This document shows, piece after piece, positions 1-9,193 of a DNA stretch of 64,000 nucleotides. The translations under genes and the position numbers were made by a program. Numbering within the stretch: position 1 is the stretch's first letter; each line of letters begins with the position of its first letter. The notes beneath the pieces are model-generated. The model was given only the letters and a program-made list of their open reading frames with translations. It ran no database searches and had not been told where the DNA came from. Source of the stretch: Planctomycetaceae bacterium (GTDB lineage Bacteria > Planctomycetota > Planctomycetia > Pirellulales > Pirellulaceae); assembly GCA_002709045.1 (NCBI GenBank), contig PAPJ01000012.1, positions 372,001-436,000 of the forward strand. The letters run 5' to 3'.

Positions 1-1185
1 GCACTACATAACTGGATTCGTGAGTCATTCCGGATAAATAAGGGAATGGATGAGTTTGTGAAGGAGATCATTACGGCTAAAGGGTCGTTGTACATGAATG
101 GTCCGGCGAACTACTACCAAATCAATGGCAATCCTACAGCGTTGACCGAATCAACGAGCCAATTGTTTATGGGAATCCGACTGGAGTGTGCCAAATGCCA
201 TCATCACCCGTTTGAAAGTTTCAGTCAGGCAGACTATTACGGGATGGCAGCCTTCTTTTCCCGAGTGGGAACTAAGAATAGTGAAGAGTTTGGATTGTTT
301 GGTCGAGAACGAGTCGTGGTCGTTCAACCATCCGGTGAGGCACGACATCCGCGCACCGGAAAAAATATGGTACCGACCATATTACACGGGGAGGAGATGG
401 AACATCCGCTTGATAGGCGTATCCCGCTGGCAAAGTGGCTCGCCTCACCGGATAACCCATGGTTTGCTAAGAGTATTGTGAATCGTTATATGAGCTATCT
501 TTTAGGACGTGGCCTAGTTGAACCGGTAGATGATTTGCGATCGACTAACCCGGCGACCAATGAGGAAATGTTCGAGGCTTTGGCAACCTATCTGGAAGAC
601 AATCGGTATGATGTTAAGCAGTTGTTAAAGATTATTATGAATTCGCGCATTTATCAGCTGGCCTCTCAGCCAACCGAGCTTAATAAGTCGGCAGGAAAGT
701 TTTATGCGTTTTATAAAGTTAAACGTATTGCCGCTGAACCATTATTAGATGCGATCAACACCGCCACAGGTACGACTGTAAAGTTTACAAATCTACCGCT
801 TGGTACTCGTGCGATTGAGCTGCCGGACACCAATTACAACAACTATTTTCTTAAAACCTTTGGCAAACCACGACGTGTGAGTGTCTGTGAGTGTGAACGA
901 GCTCCGGACGAGAATCTGGCACAGGCTTTACATACTCTTAACGGGGATACCATTAATAGCAAAATTGAAGCTAAGGATGGTCGCTTAAGTCAGCTGATCG
1001 CAGGCGAAAAATCAGATGATGAAATTATTACCGCTCTGTTTGTAGCAACCTGGTCCCGTGCTCCAACCGACGAGGAACTCACGGTATGTAAAGAAATTGT
1101 CAATGCAGCAGCAGAACGGAAAGAAGGATTAGGCGACGTGTTGTGGGCGTTGATTAATGCCAAAGAGTTTATCTATATCCGGTGA
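1..1185 (+). CDS. DUF1549/DUF1553 planctomycete cytochrome-like protein, C-terminal part (5' end outside window)
   Basis: The frame is open from base 1, so the gene begins upstream and only its last 394 codons are visible. The sequence contains a CAKCH heme-type motif (codons 63-67) followed by an HHPF stretch. It then has the DUF1553 landmarks NPWFAKSIVNRYMSYLLGRG, EPVDDLRSTNP and a C-terminal helical part ending FIYIR. It closely resembles the second half of the protein at 5401-7827. The family is thought to act outside the cytoplasm with DUF1501 partners, but its reaction is not established. The stop overlaps a GTG that could extend the next gene, so the two are probably co-transcribed. 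The family call is firm; the function is unknown. Confidence 0.9.
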   Translation, partial: ALHNWIRESFRINKGMDEFVKEIITAKGSLYMNGPANYYQINGNPTALTESTSQLFMGIRLECAKCHHHPFESFSQADYYGMAAFFSRVGTKNSEEFGLFGRERVVVVQPSGEARHPRTGKNMVPTILHGEEMEHPLDRRIPLAKWLASPDNPWFAKSIVNRYMSYLLGRGLVEPVDDLRSTNPATNEEMFEALATYLEDNRYDVKQLLKIIMNSRIYQLASQPTELNKSAGKFYAFYKVKRIAAEPLLDAINTATGTTVKFTNLPLGTRAIELPDTNYNNYFLKTFGKPRRVSVCECERAPDENLAQALHTLNGDTINSKIEAKDGRLSQLIAGEKSDDEIITALFVATWSRAPTDEELTVCKEIVNAAAERKEGLGDVLWALINAKEFIYIR

Positions 1186-1199
1186 GGTGTAAGGAATTG

Positions 1200-3323
1200 A
1201 TGATGAAAAATATTTTCAACAGCTCGCTGATTCTAATACTCATGGCTGCTGTGGGTTTTGCTCAGACATCCTATCCAATGTTGATGACGTTGGAGCCGAT
1301 TGCGATTCAGGTAGGTACCAGTTCCGAGATGGTGGTAAAGTCGCGTTCCAGCATGTGGGGCGCGAATAAGGTGATGGTTTCGGGTAACGGCATTATCGGT
1401 AAAGTGATGCATCCGGATCTGCCAGAGCCAAAAGAGGGTGAGGAGGCAACTGAACCTTCGCTCACCAGTCTTACCATTAAGTTCACTGCCAGCCCCGATG
1501 CTCAGCCAGGTGTTCGCGACTTTAAAGTCTTTACCGATCGTGGTGTGTCGACCGTTGGGCAGATAGTGATTACTCGTGATATTGTTGTTTGGGACGATGT
1601 GAAAACCGATACGATGGAAGGCGCCAAGGAATTTCAGGTGCCTGCCACACTGACGGGTGTTTTCGAAAAGGCCGAGGATCTTGATTACTTCAAATTCACT
1701 GCGGAAGCCGGCCAGCGACTGGTCGTCCACTGCCGCTGTATGCGATTACAGGATCGTATTCATGATCTGCAAACGCATGCTGACCCGATTGTTACTCTTA
1801 AAAATCATCTCGGATCCACCGTTGCGGCCTGTGACAACTATTTTGCAGCAGACCCGTATTTTGTAGTGGAGATACCACAGACAGGAGAGTACTTCCTGGA
1901 GGTTAGGGATGTTCGCTATAAGAATAATGCGTATTGGAATTATGCTATCGAAGTAATTGATCGGCCATTTCCCACAAACGTTTATCCATTAGCGATTTCC
2001 GCTGACCAGCCAGTAGAATTTGAACTCATCGGGGAAAGCCTGAATGATGGTACAAAAGCATCATTTGATTCGTTTCCGCTGGTATTGAAACCAGGCCGCC
2101 AATGGCTCTCTTTGAACGCCGCTGATGGTGCATTATATGATCCGGTACCGGTTTACGTTAGTAAAGAACAAGTAATCCATGAAGCGGGTGATGATAACGA
2201 TGATGTTGAACATGCTCAGCGAATTCAAGTTCCTTCGGTTGTCAACGGGCGCATGAATAAAGAAGCAGATATTGATTACTACAGCTTCGAAGCCCGAAAA
2301 GGAGACACGCTTACTTTTGAGGTTATTGCCCGACGCAGCCAGTCAATGCTAGATAGCTTTATTTCGATTGAAAATGCCGAAGGCACCCGATTATATTCAG
2401 CGGATGACTATACTTTTGGTCGTCGATCGAACTGGGATTCGCGCTACGACAATTTCACCGTACCAGCCGACGGTGTTTATCATGTTTCGATTTATGACCG
2501 GCACCTTCGCGGAGGACCGGAGTATCTTTACGCCATTGAGATTAGTAGAAGCGCTCCAACGTTTGAATTGACCTTGGATACGGATAAGACTTTGACAACG
2601 CCCGCAACCTCCGGGGTGTTGTTTGTACGCGTCAAGCGTTTTAATGGTTTTGCCGGAGATATTCAGCTGCATGTAGACAATTTACCGGCCGGGGTTCAGG
2701 CGACGGCGGGTAAAATTCTGGCTAGTGGTCAGGATGGCTGTATTATTTTTACCGCCAATGGAGATGCTCCCTTTGATGCACAACATGTGCGAATCTATGG
2801 CAGTGCAGTGTTGGAAGGCGAAGAAGGACAGCCGTCGGAACTCTTAGTTGACGCTCAGCCATATCAGGAAACCTATATGCCAGGCGGTGGACGTAACCAC
2901 TATCCTGTTGATGTGTTTACCTTATCAATTCAAAAGCCAAGTGATATTCGGAAGGTGAAAGTAAGTACGAATGAAATAAATCTCAAGCCTGGTGAAGAAG
3001 TAAGGATCGATGTCGAGCTGGAGCGAGCAGAAGGGTTTGATGCTAATGTTTCGCTCGATGTGATTTATCAGCATCTCGGTCAGATTTGGGGAAATTCGCT
3101 TCCTAAGGGCGTCAAGATGGATGGGAATAAGAGCAAGATTCTGTTGACCTCCGGTGAATTGAAAGGGCATGTAACTCTGGTGGCAGACGATACTCTGGAA
3201 AAGGCGGAGCGTCAGCAATTTTGCATTATGGCAAACGTATCGCTGAACTTTGTGATGAAAGCAACATTTAGCAGCGAACCATTGTTCATTACAACAACCG
3301 CTAAAGAACAAGCTTCCGAATAG
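1200..3323 (+). CDS. Exported PPC-domain (pre-peptidase C-terminal-like) protein
   Basis: About 707 residues, beginning with a signal peptide (MKNIFNSSLILILMAAVGFA followed by QT). Two beta-sandwich PPC-like modules are seen, each with a D-x-D-Y-F/Y-x-F core (EDLDYFKFTAEAGQ and EADIDYYSFEARKGD) and an ExAGQRL-like continuation; C-terminal Ig-like segments follow. I chose ATG 1200 or the adjacent 1203 over the upstream GTG at 1182, because an AAGGA ribosome site lies at 1191-1195 and the signal peptide begins there. PPC domains usually act as binding or secretion-associated modules rather than enzymes. It follows a DUF1549/DUF1553 gene with essentially no gap and resembles the PPC protein at 9194-11530, so both probably serve the same kind of exported complex. 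Confidence 0.85.
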   Translation: MMKNIFNSSLILILMAAVGFAQTSYPMLMTLEPIAIQVGTSSEMVVKSRSSMWGANKVMVSGNGIIGKVMHPDLPEPKEGEEATEPSLTSLTIKFTASPDAQPGVRDFKVFTDRGVSTVGQIVITRDIVVWDDVKTDTMEGAKEFQVPATLTGVFEKAEDLDYFKFTAEAGQRLVVHCRCMRLQDRIHDLQTHADPIVTLKNHLGSTVAACDNYFAADPYFVVEIPQTGEYFLEVRDVRYKNNAYWNYAIEVIDRPFPTNVYPLAISADQPVEFELIGESLNDGTKASFDSFPLVLKPGRQWLSLNAADGALYDPVPVYVSKEQVIHEAGDDNDDVEHAQRIQVPSVVNGRMNKEADIDYYSFEARKGDTLTFEVIARRSQSMLDSFISIENAEGTRLYSADDYTFGRRSNWDSRYDNFTVPADGVYHVSIYDRHLRGGPEYLYAIEISRSAPTFELTLDTDKTLTTPATSGVLFVRVKRFNGFAGDIQLHVDNLPAGVQATAGKILASGQDGCIIFTANGDAPFDAQHVRIYGSAVLEGEEGQPSELLVDAQPYQETYMPGGGRNHYPVDVFTLSIQKPSDIRKVKVSTNEINLKPGEEVRIDVELERAEGFDANVSLDVIYQHLGQIWGNSLPKGVKMDGNKSKILLTSGELKGHVTLVADDTLEKAERQQFCIMANVSLNFVMKATFSSEPLFITTTAKEQASE

Positions 3324-3331
3324 GATTGCCG

Positions 3332-4084
3332 ATGGCCCAAATTGTTCAAATTACGGACATACACCTAGTAGGTGATGATGGGCCCCTTTTGCTTGAACAT
3401 GATACACGGGCAGCGTTTCTTAGAATCAAAGATTATCTCTATCAGCACCACCTCAATTGCGAACGCCTAATCGTGACAGGTGATTTGGCACATGATGAAG
3501 GTGAACAGGTCTATCAGGAACTTTTTGATGCCCTCGCCCCGTGGCATGATCGTTTGCGCGTGATTCCCGGGAATCATGATGCCCGGATGCCCATGCAAAA
3601 GGTATTTGCACCGATCATTCGCGATGATCATGAAAGTGTTTCGTTTCAGGATGAGCTAAATGGTTGGCTGCTGATTGGTCTGGACACACTTATCGAGGGT
3701 GCAGTCGAAGGTGATTTGGCTGGACAGCAATGGACATGGTTGCGCGAGTTCGTTTCGGCTGCAACCAAGCCGGTTGCGATTTTTATGCATCATCCCCCGG
3801 TGTTTGTGGGAAGTCGGTGGGTGGATGAATTATCACTCACATCACTTGGTGTGTTTTCAAATTTGGTTGAGGAGTTTGAGCAAATCAAACTAGTGATCTG
3901 TGGCCATGTTCATCAGGAATTTCAGACAAAGATCTTCCAGGCCGATGTCTTTACGACTCCCAGTACCTGTGTTCAGTTCAAACCGAATTCAGTGGATTTT
4001 GCAGTCGACAAAAGTCCGCCGGGGCTTCGCATTTTTAATCTACATTCGGACGGCACATTCGAGACTGAAGTCATACGGTTGTAA
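3332..4084 (+). CDS. Calcineurin-like metallophosphoesterase (CpdA-type)
   Basis: This is a 250-residue cytoplasmic-looking enzyme with the full set of metal ligands of the family: TDIHL near the N-terminus, then GDLAHD, PGNHD, HHPP and GHVH. That order and the length fit the 3',5'-cyclic-nucleotide phosphodiesterase CpdA branch, although the substrate cannot be settled from motifs and other phosphoesters are possible. ATG 3332 is preferred over a TTG two codons upstream because the protein then begins MAQIVQITDIH, as in relatives. It starts eight bases after the PPC gene stop and so is probably in the same transcript. There is no signal peptide, which contrasts with its exported neighbours. 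Confidence 0.85.
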   Translation: MAQIVQITDIHLVGDDGPLLLEHDTRAAFLRIKDYLYQHHLNCERLIVTGDLAHDEGEQVYQELFDALAPWHDRLRVIPGNHDARMPMQKVFAPIIRDDHESVSFQDELNGWLLIGLDTLIEGAVEGDLAGQQWTWLREFVSAATKPVAIFMHHPPVFVGSRWVDELSLTSLGVFSNLVEEFEQIKLVICGHVHQEFQTKIFQADVFTTPSTCVQFKPNSVDFAVDKSPPGLRIFNLHSDGTFETEVIRL

Positions 4085-4203
4085 GGTCACGACATTTGAC
4101 TACCACCGCTTTAATGGATTCTGGAAAAGTGCACCCACCTAGCTTTCTGTCTACAATGAAAATTCAACTATGTTTAAATCCCATTTGGTTACAGGTTAAA
4201 GAT

Positions 4204-5202
4204 ATGAAACATACAGCCGTTTTATTATTTGGATTGTTGATTGCATTGCCTCAGGTATGTCAGGCACAGGCCACCCCTTCTGTCGTTGACTCTGAGGTAA
4301 CATCCGTAAATGAATTGGTTTTCACGGAAGGCCCGGCCTATCATCGTGATGGTAGCGTTTTCTATACCGATATCCAAAATAATCGAATTATGCGGTTGGC
4401 ACCGGGAGCAGCAATCGCCGATACATTCCTCCGGCCCAGTGGCCGTGCGAACGGACTAATGTTCGACTCAAGTGGATTTCTTATCGCATGTCAGGGAAAT
4501 GAAAAAGGTGGCCTTGGCGGTCGTCGAATTGTTCGAATTGACCCGATTAGTAAAGAACTTACAGTGATTGCCAGCAAATATAAGGGTGGACGATTTAATA
4601 GCCCCAATGATTTATGTATAGATAAAGCGGGTCGAATCTACTTTACGGACCCTTACTATTCTCCGGATCGTAGCATGCTTGAACTTGATGGAGTGGAAGG
4701 GGTTTATCGAGTAAATTCAGACGGCACAGAACTTATTCGAGTACTGGATAATAAGATTGTTGCTCGTCCGAACGGCATCGCCATCAGTCAGGACGAAAAA
4801 ATACTTTACGTGGTAGATAATAACCCGGTTGTACCTCAGCGAAAACTCTGGTCATTCAAACTTGACGATGACGGACTGCCGGCAGGTAAGCCAAAAGAAT
4901 TGTATGATTTTGGTAAAGGTAGGGGCGGAGATGGAATGTGCATGGATAGCGAGGGTAATTTATATGTTACAGCAGGCGCTAATCGAAAGTACCCTAATCA
5001 AAATCTTGACAACCCAGCCGGCGTCTATGTCTTTTCAGCAGATGGAAAACTTCAGGGAATCATTCGAGTACCGGAAGATATGGTTACGAACTGCTGTTTT
5101 GGTGGATCCGATATGAAAACATTATTCATTACAGCCGGAAAAACTCTCTGGCAGGTAAGGACCAAGATTGAAGGTTATGCCCTGTGGCCTAAAGCAGAAT
5201 AA
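4204..5202 (+). CDS. Exported SMP-30/gluconolactonase/LRE-like protein
   Basis: This is a 332-residue six-bladed beta-propeller protein. ATG 4204 starts a clear signal peptide (MKHTAVLLFGLLIALPQVCQ then AQA). Open frame continues 36 codons upstream but looks non-coding. Family signatures are LVFTEGPAYH at the start of the mature protein, SPNDLCIDKAGRIYFTDPYY in the middle and RPNGIAISQDEKILYVVDNN later; the conserved E, N and D residues would bind the catalytic metal. Relatives hydrolyse sugar lactones such as gluconolactone, and exported planctomycete members are often found next to carbohydrate catabolism genes. It follows the phosphoesterase after about 120 bases. Lactonase activity is inferred from the family. 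Confidence 0.88.
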   Translation: MKHTAVLLFGLLIALPQVCQAQATPSVVDSEVTSVNELVFTEGPAYHRDGSVFYTDIQNNRIMRLAPGAAIADTFLRPSGRANGLMFDSSGFLIACQGNEKGGLGGRRIVRIDPISKELTVIASKYKGGRFNSPNDLCIDKAGRIYFTDPYYSPDRSMLELDGVEGVYRVNSDGTELIRVLDNKIVARPNGIAISQDEKILYVVDNNPVVPQRKLWSFKLDDDGLPAGKPKELYDFGKGRGGDGMCMDSEGNLYVTAGANRKYPNQNLDNPAGVYVFSADGKLQGIIRVPEDMVTNCCFGGSDMKTLFITAGKTLWQVRTKIEGYALWPKAE

Positions 5203-5400
5203 TTTGTCTAGTCGGGACTAATTTGTTTTAACTCTGCCGCCAAGTACTAGATCTTAAGTCGATTCTGATCGTTGCTGGAAGCATGGTTTTCTAAAAGTAA
5301 GCCAAGCCCTTCTTTTTATAGGATCAAATAAGTAAAAACTACGGGTCAGTATCGTCGGTTTCTATTTAGGCAAGAGCATGAATTAGGCTAGAATAAAGAA

Positions 5401-7827
5401 ATGAGACGACCCCGCCTATCTTTCGTCGCAAGTGTTATTTTGATATTCAGTGAGACATTATGCGCTTATGGTGACGAATATACTCACATTGCTGTGACAC
5501 CGGAACAGGTTGTGTTAGAAGGTAAAGACTCTTCAATGCAATTGCTCGTTACAGGCTATGATACGCAAGGCAAGCCAGCGGACTTAACTCATCTAGTTGA
5601 GTATCGTTGGTCGTCTGACAATATTGGCGTTTCAGGTTCAGGAGTGATTCGCAGTAAGTCCGATGGAAAAGCATCTGTTTCTGTAAAATTCAACGAGCAT
5701 CTTGTAACGGTTCCGGTAACAACAAGTCATACACATGCACGTATCACGTTAAATTTTGAGAATGACATTATTCCGATTCTCAGTCGTTATCGCTGTAATA
5801 CTTCCGGCTGTCATGGAAAAGCTGAAGGACAAAATGGATTTAAGCTATCGGTATTTGGTTTTGATCCCGTGGCTGACTATGAGGCGATTGCTATGGAAGG
5901 TCGTGGGCGGCGCGTATTTCCCGGTTCGCCGCAGGCAAGTCTCTTGCTTCGTAAGATGAGTGGGGGGACACCACATGGGGGAGGAATTCCAATACCACCG
6001 GAACGCCCGGAATATCGCACGATTCGTGACTGGATTGCTGAGGGTCTGCCTGTTGGGTCGGAAGAGGATGCCACGATTATTTCTTTGGAGCTGACTCCTC
6101 GCCAGCGAATTTTTAAGATGGGGGAAACTCAGCAATTGCGAGCAATGGCCACACTTTCTGATGGTCGACTGGTTGATGTGACCGAACTTACTCAGTTCCA
6201 AACCAATTCACCTAATCAGGCAGTAGTTAACGCACTTGGCTTTATAACCGCAGGCCAGTCTCCGGGCACAGCAGCTGTGATGGCGACTTACATGGGCCAA
6301 GTGGACGTGCTGCAGGTTTTTGTCCCGCGTGGTGAGGCTATCAAGTCCTATCCAAAGTCGCGTCAGTCAAACTTCATTGATGGTCATGTGCTTGAAAATC
6401 TTAAAAAGCTAAATATTCTGCCTTCCGGCGATTGTGATGACGAACAGTTTTTACGTCGCGTATACATTGATATGATCGGGACTTTGCCAACAGCTCAGGA
6501 AGCACGTGACTTCTTAGCCTCTGAATTACCGAATAAGCGTGAGCAGTTAATAGATCAGCTTGTAACGCGTGATGAGTTCAGTACTTACTGGGCGTTAAAG
6601 TGGTCAGATCTGCTGCGTGTTGACCGGTTAGCACTGGGACATAAGAATGCCTACCTGTATTACAACTGGATTCATGAAAGTTTTCAGCAGAATAAGCCCT
6701 TGAACCAATTCGCCAGAGAGTTATTGGTAGCCGAAGGGCCTCTTCGTGAATCACCCGCAGGGTTGTTTTACAAAGCTATTCCCACTGCGAATAAACGGGC
6801 AAGTACTGTAAGCCAGGTTTTCCTCGGGGTTCGTATCGAATGTGCAGAGTGTCATCATCATCCCTATGATCGCTGGGGCCAAAATGATTATTTTGGGATG
6901 CAGGCTTTTTTCACTCAGCTCCAATACAAAACTTCAACGGCTGGCGAGATGCTGCTAACGAGCGGCAGTCCGGCAACGAAGCATCCTCGGACCGGTGAGT
7001 TGATTAATGCTTATGCATTAGGTACTGAGATGCCGGCCCAGTCACCCGCAGGTGACCGTCGTTTGGTGTTGGCTGACTGGATGACATCATCCGACAACCC
7101 GTGGTTTGCCCGGAATGTAGCTAATCGTACCTGGGCCCACTTTATGGGACGGGGGATTGTTGAGCCTGTTGATGATGTTCGACTGACCAATCCACCTACG
7201 AACTCAGCGTTACTGGATGCCTTAGCACAGCATTTCGTCGAAACAGGATTTGATTATCGACAGTTGGTGAAAACAATTCTGATGAGTGCAACGTATCAAC
7301 GTTCATCAGATGTGAACTCCACCAATCAGCGGGATGAACAGAATTACTCACGTTATTTGTTCAAACAACTGGAGGCGGAAGTGATGCTGGATGCGATTTC
7401 GCAGGTAACCGGTCGTCCGGAGAAATTCGAAGGTGTTCCGTCAGGCAGTCGTGCTATTGAGTTATGGGACAGCTCAGTACCAAATTACTTTTTGAAAGTA
7501 TTTGGCAGACCCGTACGTGCGACGGCCTGTGAATGTGAACGGGTAAGTGAACCGACGATTAGCCAGGTTTTACACGTCTTGAATTCACCGGCGATTCAGA
7601 AGAAACTTAATCATCAGAACGGACGAATCAGGGCCATCGCAGCAGAATTTGCCGATAATAAAAAGGCGGTAGAAGAAATTTATCTAACCTGTTTTGCACG
7701 TTATCCGGGTAAAGATGAGCTGGCAGCCGCAGTACAATATTTAGAACAGGCAGACTACAGGCAAATTGGACTAGAAGATGTTGCCTGGAGTGTTATGAAT
7801 TCACTCGAATTCTTATTTAACCACTAA
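5401..7827 (+). CDS. DUF1549/DUF1553 protein with Ig-like and cytochrome-c-type motifs
   Basis: The protein has 808 residues and a signal peptide in its first 24. Residues about 28-110 form a bacterial Ig-like (Big_2 type) domain. A CX4CH motif follows (C132, C137, H138; RCNTSGCHGK), as is usual for this branch, and a second Ig-like segment lies around 225-310. DUF1549 follows, with a CAECH heme-type motif at 481-485 and HHHPYDRWGQNDY. DUF1553 ends the protein (NPWFARNVANRTWAHFMGRG, EPVDDVRLTNPP, final FLFNH). The next gene, 12 bases on, is a DUF1501 protein, the standard partner arrangement. The pair is thought to act in the cell envelope; the biochemical role of the family is unproven. Confidence 0.93.
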   Translation: MRRPRLSFVASVILIFSETLCAYGDEYTHIAVTPEQVVLEGKDSSMQLLVTGYDTQGKPADLTHLVEYRWSSDNIGVSGSGVIRSKSDGKASVSVKFNEHLVTVPVTTSHTHARITLNFENDIIPILSRYRCNTSGCHGKAEGQNGFKLSVFGFDPVADYEAIAMEGRGRRVFPGSPQASLLLRKMSGGTPHGGGIPIPPERPEYRTIRDWIAEGLPVGSEEDATIISLELTPRQRIFKMGETQQLRAMATLSDGRLVDVTELTQFQTNSPNQAVVNALGFITAGQSPGTAAVMATYMGQVDVLQVFVPRGEAIKSYPKSRQSNFIDGHVLENLKKLNILPSGDCDDEQFLRRVYIDMIGTLPTAQEARDFLASELPNKREQLIDQLVTRDEFSTYWALKWSDLLRVDRLALGHKNAYLYYNWIHESFQQNKPLNQFARELLVAEGPLRESPAGLFYKAIPTANKRASTVSQVFLGVRIECAECHHHPYDRWGQNDYFGMQAFFTQLQYKTSTAGEMLLTSGSPATKHPRTGELINAYALGTEMPAQSPAGDRRLVLADWMTSSDNPWFARNVANRTWAHFMGRGIVEPVDDVRLTNPPTNSALLDALAQHFVETGFDYRQLVKTILMSATYQRSSDVNSTNQRDEQNYSRYLFKQLEAEVMLDAISQVTGRPEKFEGVPSGSRAIELWDSSVPNYFLKVFGRPVRATACECERVSEPTISQVLHVLNSPAIQKKLNHQNGRIRAIAAEFADNKKAVEEIYLTCFARYPGKDELAAAVQYLEQADYRQIGLEDVAWSVMNSLEFLFNH

Positions 7828-7839
7828 GAGGTTAGGAAG

Positions 7840-9177
7840 ATGAGCAAACAAAGATTTTGTGATGGAATTCACCGACGGGATATGCTGCGTTTTGGAGCGG
7901 CTGGGGCCTTTGGTGTGGGATTAACTTTACCCAGCCTGCTTGAACATGAAGCGCACCTCAAAGCAAATGGAGTCGACACCAAAGATACATCGTTGATTAT
8001 TGTATTTTTGCAGGGTGGATTGTCAACGATCGATACCTGGGATATGAAACCGGATGCACCGTCTGAATTCCGGGGGGACTTCGCGCCAATTTCCACCAAT
8101 CTGCCGGGCGTGCACATTAGCGAACATTTACCAAAGCTTGCCAATGTGCATGATCGTTTTTCCCTCGTTCGTTCTTTTGGTCATACAAACAGTAATCACG
8201 GGCAGGCAGATCATTTTATGCTGACCGGCTATCCATCGGGCCCCGGATTTAATGGTGGTTTAAAGCCAAATAACCAAAAGCCATGCGTTGGTGCAGTGAT
8301 TGGTAAAGAACTTGGTCCTCGTGGTGGTGTGCCTCCGTATGTATGTTTGCCACGGATGCATAACAGTGCCGGCTCAAGTTATCTCGGTTCAGCTGCCACT
8401 CCGTTTGTCGTTGGCGCTGATCCGAATGCTCCGGATTTCAAGGTGCCAGACCTTGCTCCGCCGGTTGCCGTGGCCTCGGGACGACTCAACGATCGTCGTT
8501 CATTGCTGAAGACGATCAATCGTTATGAACAATCGGCCATGACTCAGGCTAATCAGGGCGCTCGTGCGATGCGTACTTATCAGGAAAAAGCTTTCGACTT
8601 AATGACATCTGAAGCAACGAAAGCAGCCTTTGATATCAACAGTGAGCCCGATGCTGTTCGTGAAAAATACGGCCGTAATATGTTAGGCCAGTCATGCTTA
8701 ATGGCCCGTCGTTTAATTCAAGCCGGTGTTCGCTGTGCATTTGTAAATCATATTGACTGGGACACTCACTATAACAACTTCCATGTTCTCAAAAATGAAT
8801 TACTGCCAAAGCTCGATGCGGCGATGTCTTCGTTACTGACAGATTTGGAAGATCGAGGAATGCTTGAGTCTACGATGGTACTGGTGACCGGCGAGTTCGG
8901 CCGCACACCACGTATTAATAAAGATGCCGGCCGGGATCACTGGGGTCCAAGCTGTGCGATTGCTTTGGCTGGCGGGGGTGTTCAAGGTGGCCGTGTTATT
9001 GGTGCCTCGAACGAACGTGCTGAGCGACCGGCGACTACTCCCTTTGGCCCGGCAGATCTGATGGCAACGATTTACCATGGGATGGGCATTGACCCGGAAC
9101 GGGAGTTTCTCACGCCGGAAGGTCGCCCCGTGCCGGTAGTGCCGGGTACGGGTCGAGTCATTTCCGAACTCTTTTAA
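7840..9177 (+). CDS. DUF1501 exported protein (Tat-type signal)
   Basis: A 445-residue DUF1501 member related to the alkaline phosphatase/sulfatase fold. Its N-terminus contains twin arginines (HRRDMLRFGAAGAFGVG, R12-R13), as expected for Tat export of a protein folded with metal in the cytoplasm. Family landmarks are FLQGGLSTIDTWDMKPDAP, FSLVRSFGHTNSNHGQADH, a central CLMARRLIQAGVR, and TGEFGRTPRINKDAGRDHWG, whose D, H and E residues resemble metal ligands of that superfamily. A ribosome site (AGGAAG) precedes the ATG. It sits between a DUF1549/DUF1553 gene and a PPC gene with short gaps, so one operon is likely. Substrate unknown. Confidence 0.92.
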   Translation: MSKQRFCDGIHRRDMLRFGAAGAFGVGLTLPSLLEHEAHLKANGVDTKDTSLIIVFLQGGLSTIDTWDMKPDAPSEFRGDFAPISTNLPGVHISEHLPKLANVHDRFSLVRSFGHTNSNHGQADHFMLTGYPSGPGFNGGLKPNNQKPCVGAVIGKELGPRGGVPPYVCLPRMHNSAGSSYLGSAATPFVVGADPNAPDFKVPDLAPPVAVASGRLNDRRSLLKTINRYEQSAMTQANQGARAMRTYQEKAFDLMTSEATKAAFDINSEPDAVREKYGRNMLGQSCLMARRLIQAGVRCAFVNHIDWDTHYNNFHVLKNELLPKLDAAMSSLLTDLEDRGMLESTMVLVTGEFGRTPRINKDAGRDHWGPSCAIALAGGGVQGGRVIGASNERAERPATTPFGPADLMATIYHGMGIDPEREFLTPEGRPVPVVPGTGRVISELF

Positions 9178-9193
9178 GGGAGGGGCTGTTTTT

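Noticed and set aside
1233..1730. A 165-residue - strand frame opposite the first PPC gene
   Set aside because: The + strand reading has a signal peptide and PPC motifs. The antisense product is rich in H, R and N with no domain and no ribosome site.
5203..5400. The 198-base gap before the 808-residue DUF1549/DUF1553 gene, inspected for small genes or RNA
   Set aside because: Only a short weak TAGT/ACTA hairpin was seen; there is no ribosome site with a credible frame and no RNA family pattern.
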